DNA from: Methanobacteriota archaeon
Lineage (GTDB): Archaea > Halobacteriota > Methanosarcinia > Methanosarcinales > Methanosarcinaceae
DNA: 64,000 nucleotides
NCBI GenBank assembly: GCA_023399215.1
Contig: JAEWQJ010000033.1
Coordinates: forward strand, 124,001-188,000
Reading direction: 5' to 3'
Shown: positions 19,033 to 26,721 of the stretch, piece by piece
Position numbering within the stretch: the stretch's first letter is position 1
How the letters are laid out: every line of letters starts with the position of its first letter
The notes under the pieces: generated by a model
Database searches by the model: none
What the model saw: the letters and a program-made list of their open reading frames with translations, nothing else
What the model was told of the DNA's origin: nothing
Program-made: the position numbers and the translations under genes

Positions 19033-19941
19033 ATGTTTGACTTGGCAAACGTTACACATCTGATTAATTACATAATTTTCACTATAGTGATTATATTCAT
19101 TTTAACGAAACAGCTGCCGCTGGAGAGAATGGTCCGTAGGTCTAGAATCATTATTTGGATCGTATTAATCATCAATACCTTTTCAGCTCTCCTTCAATTT
19201 TTCTGCCTAATAAACCCAAATTCAAATAGATGGTACCAGATGACTGTCGATTGTCTGGGCATCATAGGACAGAGTATACTCCTGATAGGAATTGTGTGGA
19301 TGAAATTGATAGTTGAACCGAGTCCAAAACCGAGGAAAATTTTGGTGCTTGGAGCCCATCCAGATGACATGGAGATCGCCTGTGGAGGATCTATCGCAAA
19401 GCTTTCCGATGCAGGGCACACTATAATGGGCTTGATCGTTAGCAAAGGGGAACGTGGGGGTAATAGTTCATCCAGGCTTATAGAAGCAACGAAAGGCGCT
19501 GAATTCTTAGGTATAAATAAGGTCGAAATTATGGATTTTCCTGATACTAGACTGGACCAGTTCATCTTGGAGATTAGCAAACAAATCGAAATAATCGTAA
19601 ACGAGTTGAACCCGGATATGGTATTTACACACTCAATTCACGATCTACATCAGGATCATAGAGCGGTTCACGATGCAACACTGCGTGCTTGCCGCAATCT
19701 GAGCACTATATTATGCTATGAAAGCCCTTCCACTACCCAGGACTTCCAACCAAATATTTTTATAAATATCGAACAGTATATAGATATTAAAATAGAAAGT
19801 ATCCAAGAACATAAAGATCAAAACAAAAAGAAATATGTACAGCCAGAGCAAGTCTATGGAAAAGCCATCTTCCGAGGTGCTCAAGCAAAATTGGAAAAAG
19901 CAGAAGGCTTTGAGGCAATACGGATTAATTTACAAATTTAA
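19033..19941 (+). CDS. membrane-anchored PIG-L/LmbE-family deacetylase
   Basis: 302 residues. Residues 1-95 hold three hydrophobic segments; the catalytic domain starts at LVLGAHPDDMEIACGGSIAK with the zinc ligands of the HPDD motif, and HSIHDLHQDHRAVHDA supplies the second half of the site. Family members hydrolyse N-acetyl groups from GlcNAc-containing lipids, mycothiol or bacillithiol precursors and antibiotics. The membrane anchor suggests a lipid-linked or membrane glycan substrate. GAGGG lies 5 bases before ATG 19033. The ATP-grasp gene follows after 77 bases, then the GT2. The long hydrophobic N-terminus is unusual for LmbE proteins, which are mostly soluble. Confidence 0.85.
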   Translation: MFDLANVTHLINYIIFTIVIIFILTKQLPLERMVRRSRIIIWIVLIINTFSALLQFFCLINPNSNRWYQMTVDCLGIIGQSILLIGIVWMKLIVEPSPKPRKILVLGAHPDDMEIACGGSIAKLSDAGHTIMGLIVSKGERGGNSSSRLIEATKGAEFLGINKVEIMDFPDTRLDQFILEISKQIEIIVNELNPDMVFTHSIHDLHQDHRAVHDATLRACRNLSTILCYESPSTTQDFQPNIFINIEQYIDIKIESIQEHKDQNKKKYVQPEQVYGKAIFRGAQAKLEKAEGFEAIRINLQI

Positions 19942-20018
19942 TTGTATCTGTGATCATATAACATAAACAATCGTAAATTTGAAATGGTATATCATAAATT
20001 GGGCAAGAAGGATCATTT

Positions 20019-20873
20019 ATGGTAAAGATTATGGTGACTGGTATTGGAGGCCCAGCCGGTCGTAATGTTGCATTACTCCTTTTAGAAAAAGGACATACTG
20101 TCATTGGCGTTGATATGCAGAGGATCTCGCTTCCAGGGGTCAAGGTGCATAAGATTCCTCCTGCTTCACACCCATCGTTTTTGGAAAAACTATATACTCT
20201 TGCAGTCGAGGAAAGCATTCAACTGCTGATTCCAACTGTGAGTGAGGAATTGCCAATCATAGCCTCAGGATGGAAAAAATGGAGTGACATACCGGTGGTC
20301 ATTGGCCAGTATCAAGCAGTCTCCGATGCAGATGATAAATTTCTGACATATAAATGGCTTTCGAGCCATGGAGTACGTGTTCCCAGGTACTTACTACCTT
20401 CACAGGTCTCTTCGCCTGAGGAGATCTCGCTTAATTTGGGATGGCCATGCCTGAGTAAGCCGCGAGTAGGTAGAGGCGGTAGAGAGGTAGTTATCAGAAA
20501 CATAAAGGATTGGCCTGCAATCTCCATGCTTGATGACAGATATATATTGCAGGAGTTTATCCCTGGAACGGATTACGCACCTGAGGTATATATTGGAAAA
20601 AAATCTGTTATCGTAGTTTTAGAAAAGACTAGGTTAAAAGAGGGAATCGTGGGCAACGCAACTGAAGTGAAGCGCGTAAACGCTCCAGACGTGGCAGATA
20701 TAGCTATATCTGCAGCAAAGGCTATGAATCTGACCGGCCCAATGGATATAGATATTCGCCGTCGAAACGATCACAATCCTGTAGTTTTGGAGGTCAATGC
20801 CAGGTTTGGGGCAAATATTGCCCGAGCCAAAGAAGTACTGGATGCAGTTTTGGAAGATTTTGGAGTTTGCTAA
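20019..20873 (+). CDS. ATP-grasp ligase, CarB/PylC-like
   Basis: 284 residues. N-terminal Rossmann-like part (MVTGIGGPAGRNVALLLL), linker, then ATP-grasp domain: LSKPRVGRGGREVV for nucleotide binding, YILQEFIPGTDYAPEVYI, and the metal-binding segment MDIDIRRR..VVLEVNARFG. Such enzymes join a carboxylate to an amine, or similar nucleophile, using ATP through an acylphosphate. AAGGATCATTT, a match to GGTGATC, precedes ATG 20019. Between a de-N-acetylase and a glycan polymerase, the simplest inference is acylation or aminoacylation of a freed sugar amine. The family covers many substrates, so this remains a hypothesis. Slightly shorter than typical CarB-like proteins (about 320). Confidence 0.8.
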   Translation: MVKIMVTGIGGPAGRNVALLLLEKGHTVIGVDMQRISLPGVKVHKIPPASHPSFLEKLYTLAVEESIQLLIPTVSEELPIIASGWKKWSDIPVVIGQYQAVSDADDKFLTYKWLSSHGVRVPRYLLPSQVSSPEEISLNLGWPCLSKPRVGRGGREVVIRNIKDWPAISMLDDRYILQEFIPGTDYAPEVYIGKKSVIVVLEKTRLKEGIVGNATEVKRVNAPDVADIAISAAKAMNLTGPMDIDIRRRNDHNPVVLEVNARFGANIARAKEVLDAVLEDFGVC

Positions 20874-20880
20874 TGGAGAC

Positions 20881-21197
20881 GACTCAATACCAAAATCCAG
20901 TGATAAATGTAAAATTCAAAATCACTAGATTTTGTAATTGATCACAATCCTTATGATACAACTTAGGCCCCGTCAAGAATAACCTCTGCATATTACCGAT
21001 TGAGCATTTTGATTTTCACCTATCAGAATTGCCAATCAAAGTTACAAGAATATGTTGCATGGATTATTTTGCTGCTGGCACTTCGGAATTGAAGTCTTTA
21101 GATATCGGATATTGATTTTGATAAAAACTGGATTCTTCTTGCTAATTCAGATTTACAATCAAGAAATGCAAAAATCACTGGATTTTGGAACAGAGTC
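20881..21197. mobile_element. 317-bp element with GACTC inverted ends, copy 1
   Basis: Left end GACTCAATACCAAAATCCAG, right end the inverse (..CTGGATTTTGGAACAGAGTC). Close to each end ATCACT-GATTTTG boxes repeat. Relative to the 217-bp copy at 54996 it carries about 120 extra bases in the middle. Its right end is directly adjacent to the ATG of the GT2 gene at 21198. No transposase. Confidence 0.75.
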
Positions 21198-22409
21198 ATG
21201 GAACCACTTCTTTTATTCTTCTATATTATAGGATTCACCTGCTTTTCTGTAGGTATTCTGATAATTCCATTTTATCCACTATCTTTAGTTTTCGAAATGC
21301 ACAAAAGCAAACAGAATATATTCAACAGCAAGAATCCCTTTGTCTCTATAGTGGTGCCAGCCTATAATGAAGGAAAAGTGATAGGCCATTGTATAAAGTC
21401 CATTCTAGAATCAAATTATTCAGAATATGAGGTTATCCTAGTAGATGATGGTTCATCTGATAATACGCTTGAAGAGATGCAGCGTTATGAAACGAGCTCT
21501 CATGTAATTGTGGTAACCAAGAAAAATGGAGGCAAAGCCTCAGCTCTTAACGTGGGACTAAAACTAGCCAAAGGAGAAGTAATATTTTTCGTCGACGCTG
21601 ACGGCATCTTTGCTCCTGATACCATAAGCAAGATGCTCAGTGGTTTTAGCAGCGAAGATGTAGGTGCAGTATGTGGCAACGATGCTCCCATTAACCTTGA
21701 TAAGCTTCAGACACAACTGGCGAACTTGCTCACTCACGTAGGCACAGGCTTTGTGCGTAGAGCACTATCTACTATCGATTGCCTTCCTGTCGTGTCTGGC
21801 AATATAGGCGCCTACCGATCTAGCACTCTTGAAAAGACTGGTCCCTTCTTAGAGGGATTTATAGGCGAAGATATGGAATTGACCTGGCGTGTGCACAAGG
21901 CAGGTTACAAAGTAGTGTTTCAACCTTGGGCCATAGTGTATGCAGAAGTACCCTCAACTATCACGGGCCTGTGGAAGCAGCGCGTGCGATGGGCGCGTGG
22001 GCTACTTAAGACCGCGTATATTCACCGAGATATGTTATTCAATCCAAAGTATGGACTTTTTGCCTTCTATTTGCCGATTAACTTAACATCAATGATTATC
22101 ATACCTTTGCTACAGTTGATATCAATCATAATGTTGCCAATCTTGCTATTTCACAACATTAATCCCATCCCTTTGAGCTGGATAGGCATCATGGGTTGGC
22201 TTGGTATGTTCTCTTCCATTTTTGCATTATTATTTTCTATTGCCCTTGACAGAGCTTGGTTCGATTTAAAATACTTCTACGTGGTACCGTTATGGGTACT
22301 ATATTCCTTAATGATGGATATAGTAATGCTATGGGCGATCATCGTTGAGCTGCGTAGAGAGGAGGCAAAATGGAACAAGCTAGATCGGACCGGCATTGTA
22401 AGCCGCTGA
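21198..22409 (+). CDS. processive GT2 polymerase, PgaC/NodC/hyaluronan synthase-like
   Basis: 403 residues. One N-terminal membrane segment, then the GT-A domain with VVPAYNEGKVIGH, VDDGSSDNT, FVDADG as the DxD motif, GEDMEL for the acceptor Asp, and QRVRWARG, the Q-x-x-R-W signature of processive beta-glycan synthases. Three or so membrane segments close the protein. Known relatives make poly-beta-1,6-GlcNAc, chitin oligomers or hyaluronan while moving the chain through the membrane. The start ATG abuts the last base of a transposon-like repeat, so no classical ribosome site is present; its expression depends on read-through or on signals in the repeat. It pairs naturally with the upstream deacetylase. 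Confidence 0.88.
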   Translation: MEPLLLFFYIIGFTCFSVGILIIPFYPLSLVFEMHKSKQNIFNSKNPFVSIVVPAYNEGKVIGHCIKSILESNYSEYEVILVDDGSSDNTLEEMQRYETSSHVIVVTKKNGGKASALNVGLKLAKGEVIFFVDADGIFAPDTISKMLSGFSSEDVGAVCGNDAPINLDKLQTQLANLLTHVGTGFVRRALSTIDCLPVVSGNIGAYRSSTLEKTGPFLEGFIGEDMELTWRVHKAGYKVVFQPWAIVYAEVPSTITGLWKQRVRWARGLLKTAYIHRDMLFNPKYGLFAFYLPINLTSMIIIPLLQLISIIMLPILLFHNINPIPLSWIGIMGWLGMFSSIFALLFSIALDRAWFDLKYFYVVPLWVLYSLMMDIVMLWAIIVELRREEAKWNKLDRTGIVSR

Positions 22410-22466
22410 GAGATTCCAACGCAATAATATGCAGAATAGCCTGTTGCTTTATCATAATATTCATTG

Positions 22467-22580
22467 GTTCCGTTGCAAAAAATCTTGTTATTTTACAAAA
22501 CAATTAAAAAACTTCACAACTGGTACATAAGAGTACCAATTATAGCCTAAAAGTACTGGACGAAAATTTTTGCAACAGAT
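22467..22580. mobile_element. IS6-like mini-element
   Basis: Left end GTTCCGTTGCAAAAAATCTT and right end the inverse of CTGTTGCAAAAATTTTCGTC; IS6/IS240 elements end in GGTTCTGTTGCAAA-like sequence. About 110 bases, non-coding, with an inner TGGTAC..GTACCA hairpin. A deletion derivative of an IS6 element is the simplest reading. Confidence 0.6.
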
Positions 22581-22741
22581 TAACTTTTGGTACACTACCA
22601 AAAGATTTACTGGTATAATGTATACCCTTAAATTTCTAGTTATTTCAATGCATTTATTTCATAATTTTTTTGTAATGGAACTGTTTTCTTTTTCATTATA
22701 AACCTTAACTCTCCCTCGCGTAGGGAATAAACCAATTAAAG

Positions 22742-22946
22742 GACTGTGTCTTTTGATGTTGTTTTTAGTGGATTTTTGCATTTTTGATAGGAAATCTGAA
22801 TTAGCAAGAAGAATCCAGTTTTTATCAAAATCGATATTCGATATCTAAAGACTTGAATCACTAAGTTGTATTACACGGATGACGACCATTTGTAAAATCT
22901 AGTGATTTTGAATCTTACATTCATCACTAGATTTTGGCACTGAGTC
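22742..22946. mobile_element. GACTC-ended element, copy 2, inverted and degenerate
   Basis: Reverse-oriented relative to the copy at 20881. Its right end (GATTTTGGCACTGAGTC) is intact; its left end is degraded to GACTGTGTC..TTTTGAT. The middle matches copies 1 and 3 and lacks the 120-base insert of copy 1. Together with copy 1 it brackets the GT2 gene. Confidence 0.7.
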
Positions 22947-23056
22947 TCATCAATCACATTTCCAATATCAAGTTCATCATAAATGTCAGAAACGATTCCG
23001 TGATGATAAAGAGAACGTGTTGTAACAAGCATAATTAAATCCGGATACATTCGTCA

Positions 23057-23189
23057 TCGGTTAAAATATGATCTGTCAAAAACGTGTTACTATTATTATG
23101 TTTTCTGTAAATCTATAAAGTAAATCAAGATGCGTAGGTAAATGTAGTAGTCATGTTATGGTTAACTGATTCCTTAACCGAAGACGCAT
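23057..23189. mobile_element. 134-bp repeat, right arm of the outer inverted pair
   Basis: Reverse complement of 18583-18716, from TCGGTTAAAATATGATC to CTTAACCGAAGACGCAT. The two arms enclose the deacetylase, ATP-grasp and GT2 genes. Differences are scattered single substitutions plus one indel, so the arms are not a fresh duplication. Confidence 0.75.
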
Positions 23190-23284
23190 AAATCCAGATA
23201 AAAACAAGATATTTCTATATTAATACATTAATAAAAAAATAGATAAATATATCAGGCACCTGCGGAAGGTAAGATTCAGCCCTC

Positions 23285-23332
23285 TTGAGCGAAGCGAAAA
23301 GGGCTCCGTCCTCCCGAGACGGGACTCGGGCG
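23285..23332. repeat. dispersed repeat, copy 2, with alternative hairpins
   Basis: TTGAGCGAAGCGAAAAGGG then CCGTCCTCCCGAGACGGGAC. Stem CCGTC/GACGG competes with CCCGAG/CTCGGG. Same orientation as copy 1 at 18343; the two lie just outside the arms of the island. It also sits directly at the 3' end of the GNAT gene on the minus strand. Confidence 0.65.
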
Positions 23333-23770
23333 TTAAAACATTTTCTCGAAATACAGGTACCCTGTCTCTTCTTTCTGGAAAGTAAAGCCGTGCTTAAGGT
23401 ACATGTCTATCGCTTTCGTGAGGGTTGAATCGGTTTTAAGAAACACACACGAGCAGTTTTTCTCAGCAAAATCGAGAGCAGTCCTGAAGAGCTGTTTTCC
23501 GTTGCCTTTACCCCTGAAGACTTCTTTAAGATAAATACGCCGGATTTCGCACCGGTTTCCACCAAGTTTTCGGACGCCTGCGGTGCCTACAACTTTGCCG
23601 TCTACGATCCCTACGAAAAACGCGCCTCCGCTTCCAAAGTAATAACCGTTTATGTCATTGAGGTCGGCATCTTTTAGCCTGTCGGGTTCAAAGCCGTGCT
23701 CCTTCAACACTCCAAGCACAACGTCACGGATTTCTTCCTTTCTGGAATCGTCGTATATCTGGATTATCAT
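23333..23770 (-). CDS. GNAT-family N-acetyltransferase
   Basis: 145 residues with a full GNAT fold. The central strand VGTAGVRKLG is followed by the acetyl-CoA loop RGKGNGKQLF (motif A, R/Q-x-x-G-x-G/A) and a C-terminal YLKHGFTFQ. It should acetylate a small-molecule or protein amine; the substrate is not visible. GGAGTAAG precedes ATG 23770. It lies 37 bases downstream of an M20 amidohydrolase on the same strand, so the two probably form an operon; acyl-group addition and removal by the pair is suggestive. Length is typical of the family. Confidence 0.85.
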   Translation of the reverse strand: MIIQIYDDSRKEEIRDVVLGVLKEHGFEPDRLKDADLNDINGYYFGSGGAFFVGIVDGKVVGTAGVRKLGGNRCEIRRIYLKEVFRGKGNGKQLFRTALDFAEKNCSCVFLKTDSTLTKAIDMYLKHGFTFQKEETGYLYFEKMF

Positions 23771-23807
23771 TTAACTTACTCCACAAACCGCACAGTTCAT
23801 TTCCGAT

Positions 23808-25151
23808 TTACCTGTCGGTTTTCAGGCTCTTTCTTAAGGTTTCGGGATTGAGATAGCTCTGGGAACTGAGATATTTTCCCGGATTTTTGAGAAAGTCCAT
23901 AGAAACAGTGTAAAATATTTTCGTACCGGTAATAAGGATATCTTCATCAATATCAAACTTGCAAGAGTGATTGATTTCCACTATCTTTTTTTCCGGGTTT
24001 AAGTCACCCAGGGAAATGAAAATTCCTGGAACTTTCTGCAGGTAACTTGCAAAATCTTCGGCGGCAAAAGTTTTTTCGAGTTCAGGGTAGATTGTAAGTT
24101 TCGGGAAACTCTCCTGAAGCTTTGAATTTACAGCGTTTGTGAACATGGGATCATTCACAAGGACAGGATAGCCATGCAGTATATCAAGATCATAGTCCGG
24201 AAAACCTGAAAATTCGTCTCCCGGCTTTACGTATCTTTTTACTACCTCATCCAGGCACTCCTTCATTGTTCTATCAATAGTATCCGTAGTCTCACGGTCA
24301 AAGGATCGGTAACTTCCAAGAATCTCTACAGTATCAGGAATTCTGTTGAACTGGGCCCCTCCTCGAATCCTTCCCACTCCAATGATATACTTATCCGGTT
24401 CAAGCTGCTTTTCCAGGGCTGGATAAAGGTTACTTAGAAAATCCGTTACTATTCGGACAGGATCAATGCAGCTTTTAGGCTTTGAGATATGGCCTCCCTT
24501 TCCTTTAATAATCACTTCAAAACGGTTGGTGCTTGCCATGAAAGGCCCAGGACGGAAACCCACACTTCCGGATTCGTGATTGGTAAAGATGTGTATACCC
24601 ATAACTGCATCCACACCTTCAAGTCCTCCCTCTGCAATTACCCTTTCCGAACCTCCTGGCGGAATTTCCTCGGCAGGCTGGAAGATCAGACGAACTTCCC
24701 CTGGAAAATTCCTGTTCTCCTGAAAAAGCCGTGCAGCCCCAAAAAGCATTGCCATATGTCCGTCATGTCCGCAGGCGTGCATTACTCCATCGTTTCTTGA
24801 GATATAGTCACTATTTCTTTCAGTCAACTCTTCCTGTACCTGCAGCCCATCCGTATCTGATCGAAGGGCGATACAGGGCCCAGGTAACTTTCCCCGGATG
24901 CTTGCAAGTACGCCGGTGTCTGCAATTTTTCTTGCGTCGACTCCCAATTCTCCAAGAATTTTCAGGATTTTCTTTTGGGTCTCATATTCTCCAAAACTGA
25001 GTTCGGGGCATCTGTGAAATTCGCGCCTGAGCTGTATAATCCAGGCTTCAAGCTCTTCTGCACTCGGATTTTCTTTCAAAAGCATTCCCTCGGATGTTAT
25101 GCATTTGCAGTTTATTCCGTTTAATGGTCTGCGACGTTTGTTATCTGTCAA
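23808..25151 (-). CDS. M20D amidohydrolase / amidase
   Basis: 447 residues. HRCPELSFGEYET, then ALRSDTDGLQVQE, HACGHDGHMAMLFGAA and AEEIPPGGSERV give the metal ligands of the M20D family (IAA-amino-acid hydrolase, hippuricase, N-acetyl-diaminopimelate deacetylase). It hydrolyses an N-acyl-amino acid in the cytosol. The frame starts at TTG 25151; ATG at 25085 (MLLKENPSAEELEAW) is closer to the usual family start and may be the true one. First gene of a likely operon with the GNAT protein. The C-terminus extends about 30 residues beyond the catalytic domain. Confidence 0.87.
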   Translation of the reverse strand: MTDNKRRRPLNGINCKCITSEGMLLKENPSAEELEAWIIQLRREFHRCPELSFGEYETQKKILKILGELGVDARKIADTGVLASIRGKLPGPCIALRSDTDGLQVQEELTERNSDYISRNDGVMHACGHDGHMAMLFGAARLFQENRNFPGEVRLIFQPAEEIPPGGSERVIAEGGLEGVDAVMGIHIFTNHESGSVGFRPGPFMASTNRFEVIIKGKGGHISKPKSCIDPVRIVTDFLSNLYPALEKQLEPDKYIIGVGRIRGGAQFNRIPDTVEILGSYRSFDRETTDTIDRTMKECLDEVVKRYVKPGDEFSGFPDYDLDILHGYPVLVNDPMFTNAVNSKLQESFPKLTIYPELEKTFAAEDFASYLQKVPGIFISLGDLNPEKKIVEINHSCKFDIDEDILITGTKIFYTVSMDFLKNPGKYLSSQSYLNPETLRKSLKTDR

Positions 25152-25796
25152 AGATCTCTTCTAATAGATCTCTACTTATCGTAAGGTTATGTATTTCGTA
25201 CTTCAGGAAGTTTTATTTTAATATATTTTAGTTGTATTTTACTAGTTCCTTCAATATATTTCCTTTTAGTATCTGTAACTTCATGTATATTATTCCATTT
25301 TTTTTGTCATCTACTCAGAACTTTTCCATCGTGTGCCGCTTTTTCTGTAAATATAGAAAATTCAACACGTTTCCAAATAGAAAGCAAAATGAGGTAGTTT
25401 AGATGAAAAATGACTGCATTTTAAACTTTAGAAAATGAACATTTTAAAGTTTAAAATGCAGATAAAACAAAGATTGGATCTGAAATCAGAATTAATATTT
25501 AAATGTTGTTTACTAAATAAATATTTTTCATCGGCATATTATTTTTTTAGAACTAATTTTTCATATAATTTATTTTAAATAAGTTGGAACCTTATTCTAG
25601 ATTGTAACCTCACAGAAAATAGAGAACAGATAAAAACGAACGAATCAAAGCGAATGAACTTAGACTACTAAGGCAGTTTTGTTCAAAACGGGGAGATTTG
25701 CGAGTAGTGGTATAAAACGAAAAATCGGCTACTACAAGGTTCTTTTTAATATGAAGGTTTTTCAAAAGTAGTGACCATTAAGGAGTGAGTAAATCA
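25152..25796. other. divergent intergenic region
   Basis: Promoter region for both the amidohydrolase and the cupin. A TATA-like GGTATAAAAC lies near 25709, about 80 bases before the cupin start. A strong hairpin (25414-25461) is listed separately. No gene seen. Confidence 0.5.
25414..25461. promoter_or_regulatory. perfect inverted repeat, 17-bp arms
   Basis: CTGCATTTTAAACTTTA pairs with TAAAGTTTAAAATGCAG around a 14-base loop, with no mismatch; pairing can extend three more positions into the loop. It lies some 300 bases from either neighbour's start and is not followed by a T run in either direction. It may be an operator, a processing site or a transposon relic. Confidence 0.6.
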
Positions 25797-26288
25797 ATGA
25801 AAAATCAAATCAGAAGGACAGTAGCTATTTTTTTGGCGGTATGTTTTTTAGTGTCAATGGCAGCAACAGCAGTAAGCGCTGAAACATTAAAGAAAGGATA
25901 TTCTATTAATCTCGAAAACGCCTCTTTGGAAAATAACAATTTTCGTCAGGTGCTCTATACAGCTCAGTACAGCCAATTGGTACTAATGAGCCTCGAGCCT
26001 AAAGAAGAAATAGGGACGGAAGTGCATGAGGATAATGACCAATTTTTCTATTTTGTGAAAGGTCAAGGGACTTGCATAATTAATTGTAACAAATATGACG
26101 TCAGTGAAGGATCTGCAGTGGTCGTACCGGCTGGTGCCTATCACAATGTAATCAACACTATGAAAAACAAACCACTGAAGTTTTTTACTATCTATTCGCC
26201 GCCACAACATAAGGATGGCATCGTGAGAGCAACAAAAGCAGAAGCTGAAGCAAATCCTGAGGAATTTGACGGTGTGACTACTGAATAA
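25797..26288 (+). CDS. exported single-domain cupin
   Basis: About 163 residues. N-terminal signal peptide (KNQIRRTVAIFLAVCFLVSM, cleaved near AVSA) followed by one cupin barrel: EVHEDNDQFFYFVKGQG (motif 1 with His and Glu ligands) and VPAGAYHNVIN (motif 2). A metal-binding, extracytoplasmic protein. AGGAGTGA lies eight bases before ATG 25797, so I use it rather than the GTG at 25785 that overlaps the ribosome site. Small cupins act in sugar isomerisation, dioxygenation or sensing; none is specified here. A clear hairpin terminator follows at 26309. An exported cupin is uncommon in methanogens. Confidence 0.82.
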   Translation: MKNQIRRTVAIFLAVCFLVSMAATAVSAETLKKGYSINLENASLENNNFRQVLYTAQYSQLVLMSLEPKEEIGTEVHEDNDQFFYFVKGQGTCIINCNKYDVSEGSAVVVPAGAYHNVINTMKNKPLKFFTIYSPPQHKDGIVRATKAEAEANPEEFDGVTTE

Positions 26289-26308
26289 AATATAAAAAAC
26301 AGAAATAA

Positions 26309-26340
26309 GCTTTATTTTCATAAAGCAATTTTATTTTTTT
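26309..26340 (+). terminator. hairpin plus T run after the cupin gene
   Basis: GCTTTAT, four-base loop, ATAAAGC, then AATTTTATTTTTTT. It stands 20 bases after the stop codon. Confidence 0.75.
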
Positions 26341-26721
26341 CTTCTGAAATTTAGGTCTTAATTTTATGGTACTTACATGAATTTCAAGTCTCCACATTCC
26401 GGATCTTATGAATCTTCATGCTAGTCGTGTTTCGGATAGGTTCTAAGTTACACTTTCTAAAAACATCAGTTGTGTGGATCCTCTTGGAGTTTCTTATAGG
26501 GAAAATCAAGAGCATTGTTAAAATTCTTTTTTATAATTTTTTGGATAAAAGTAGATTTTAGAGAATTTCTACGGAGCCAAAATACCTGACAATTATATAC
26601 AGGAATGTTACAATACATCTCACGTTACTCGTTATCAGTTATTATAAAGCCTGGCCGTTAAGGTTCCATAGATCCGAGTACTCTAAAGTACTCCTATAAG
26701 TTCCAGGGATGATGGTATAAA
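26341..26721. other. intergenic, no gene seen
   Basis: 380 AT-rich bases before the nucleotidyltransferase. A GAGTACTCTAAAGTACTCCT repeat around 26677 could form a small hairpin about 30 bases before the start codon. Nothing else supported. Confidence 0.45.

Noticed and set aside
18730..19059. 109-codon minus-strand frame
   Set aside because: Covers the promoter region of the island operon, overlaps the deacetylase start and shows no family features.
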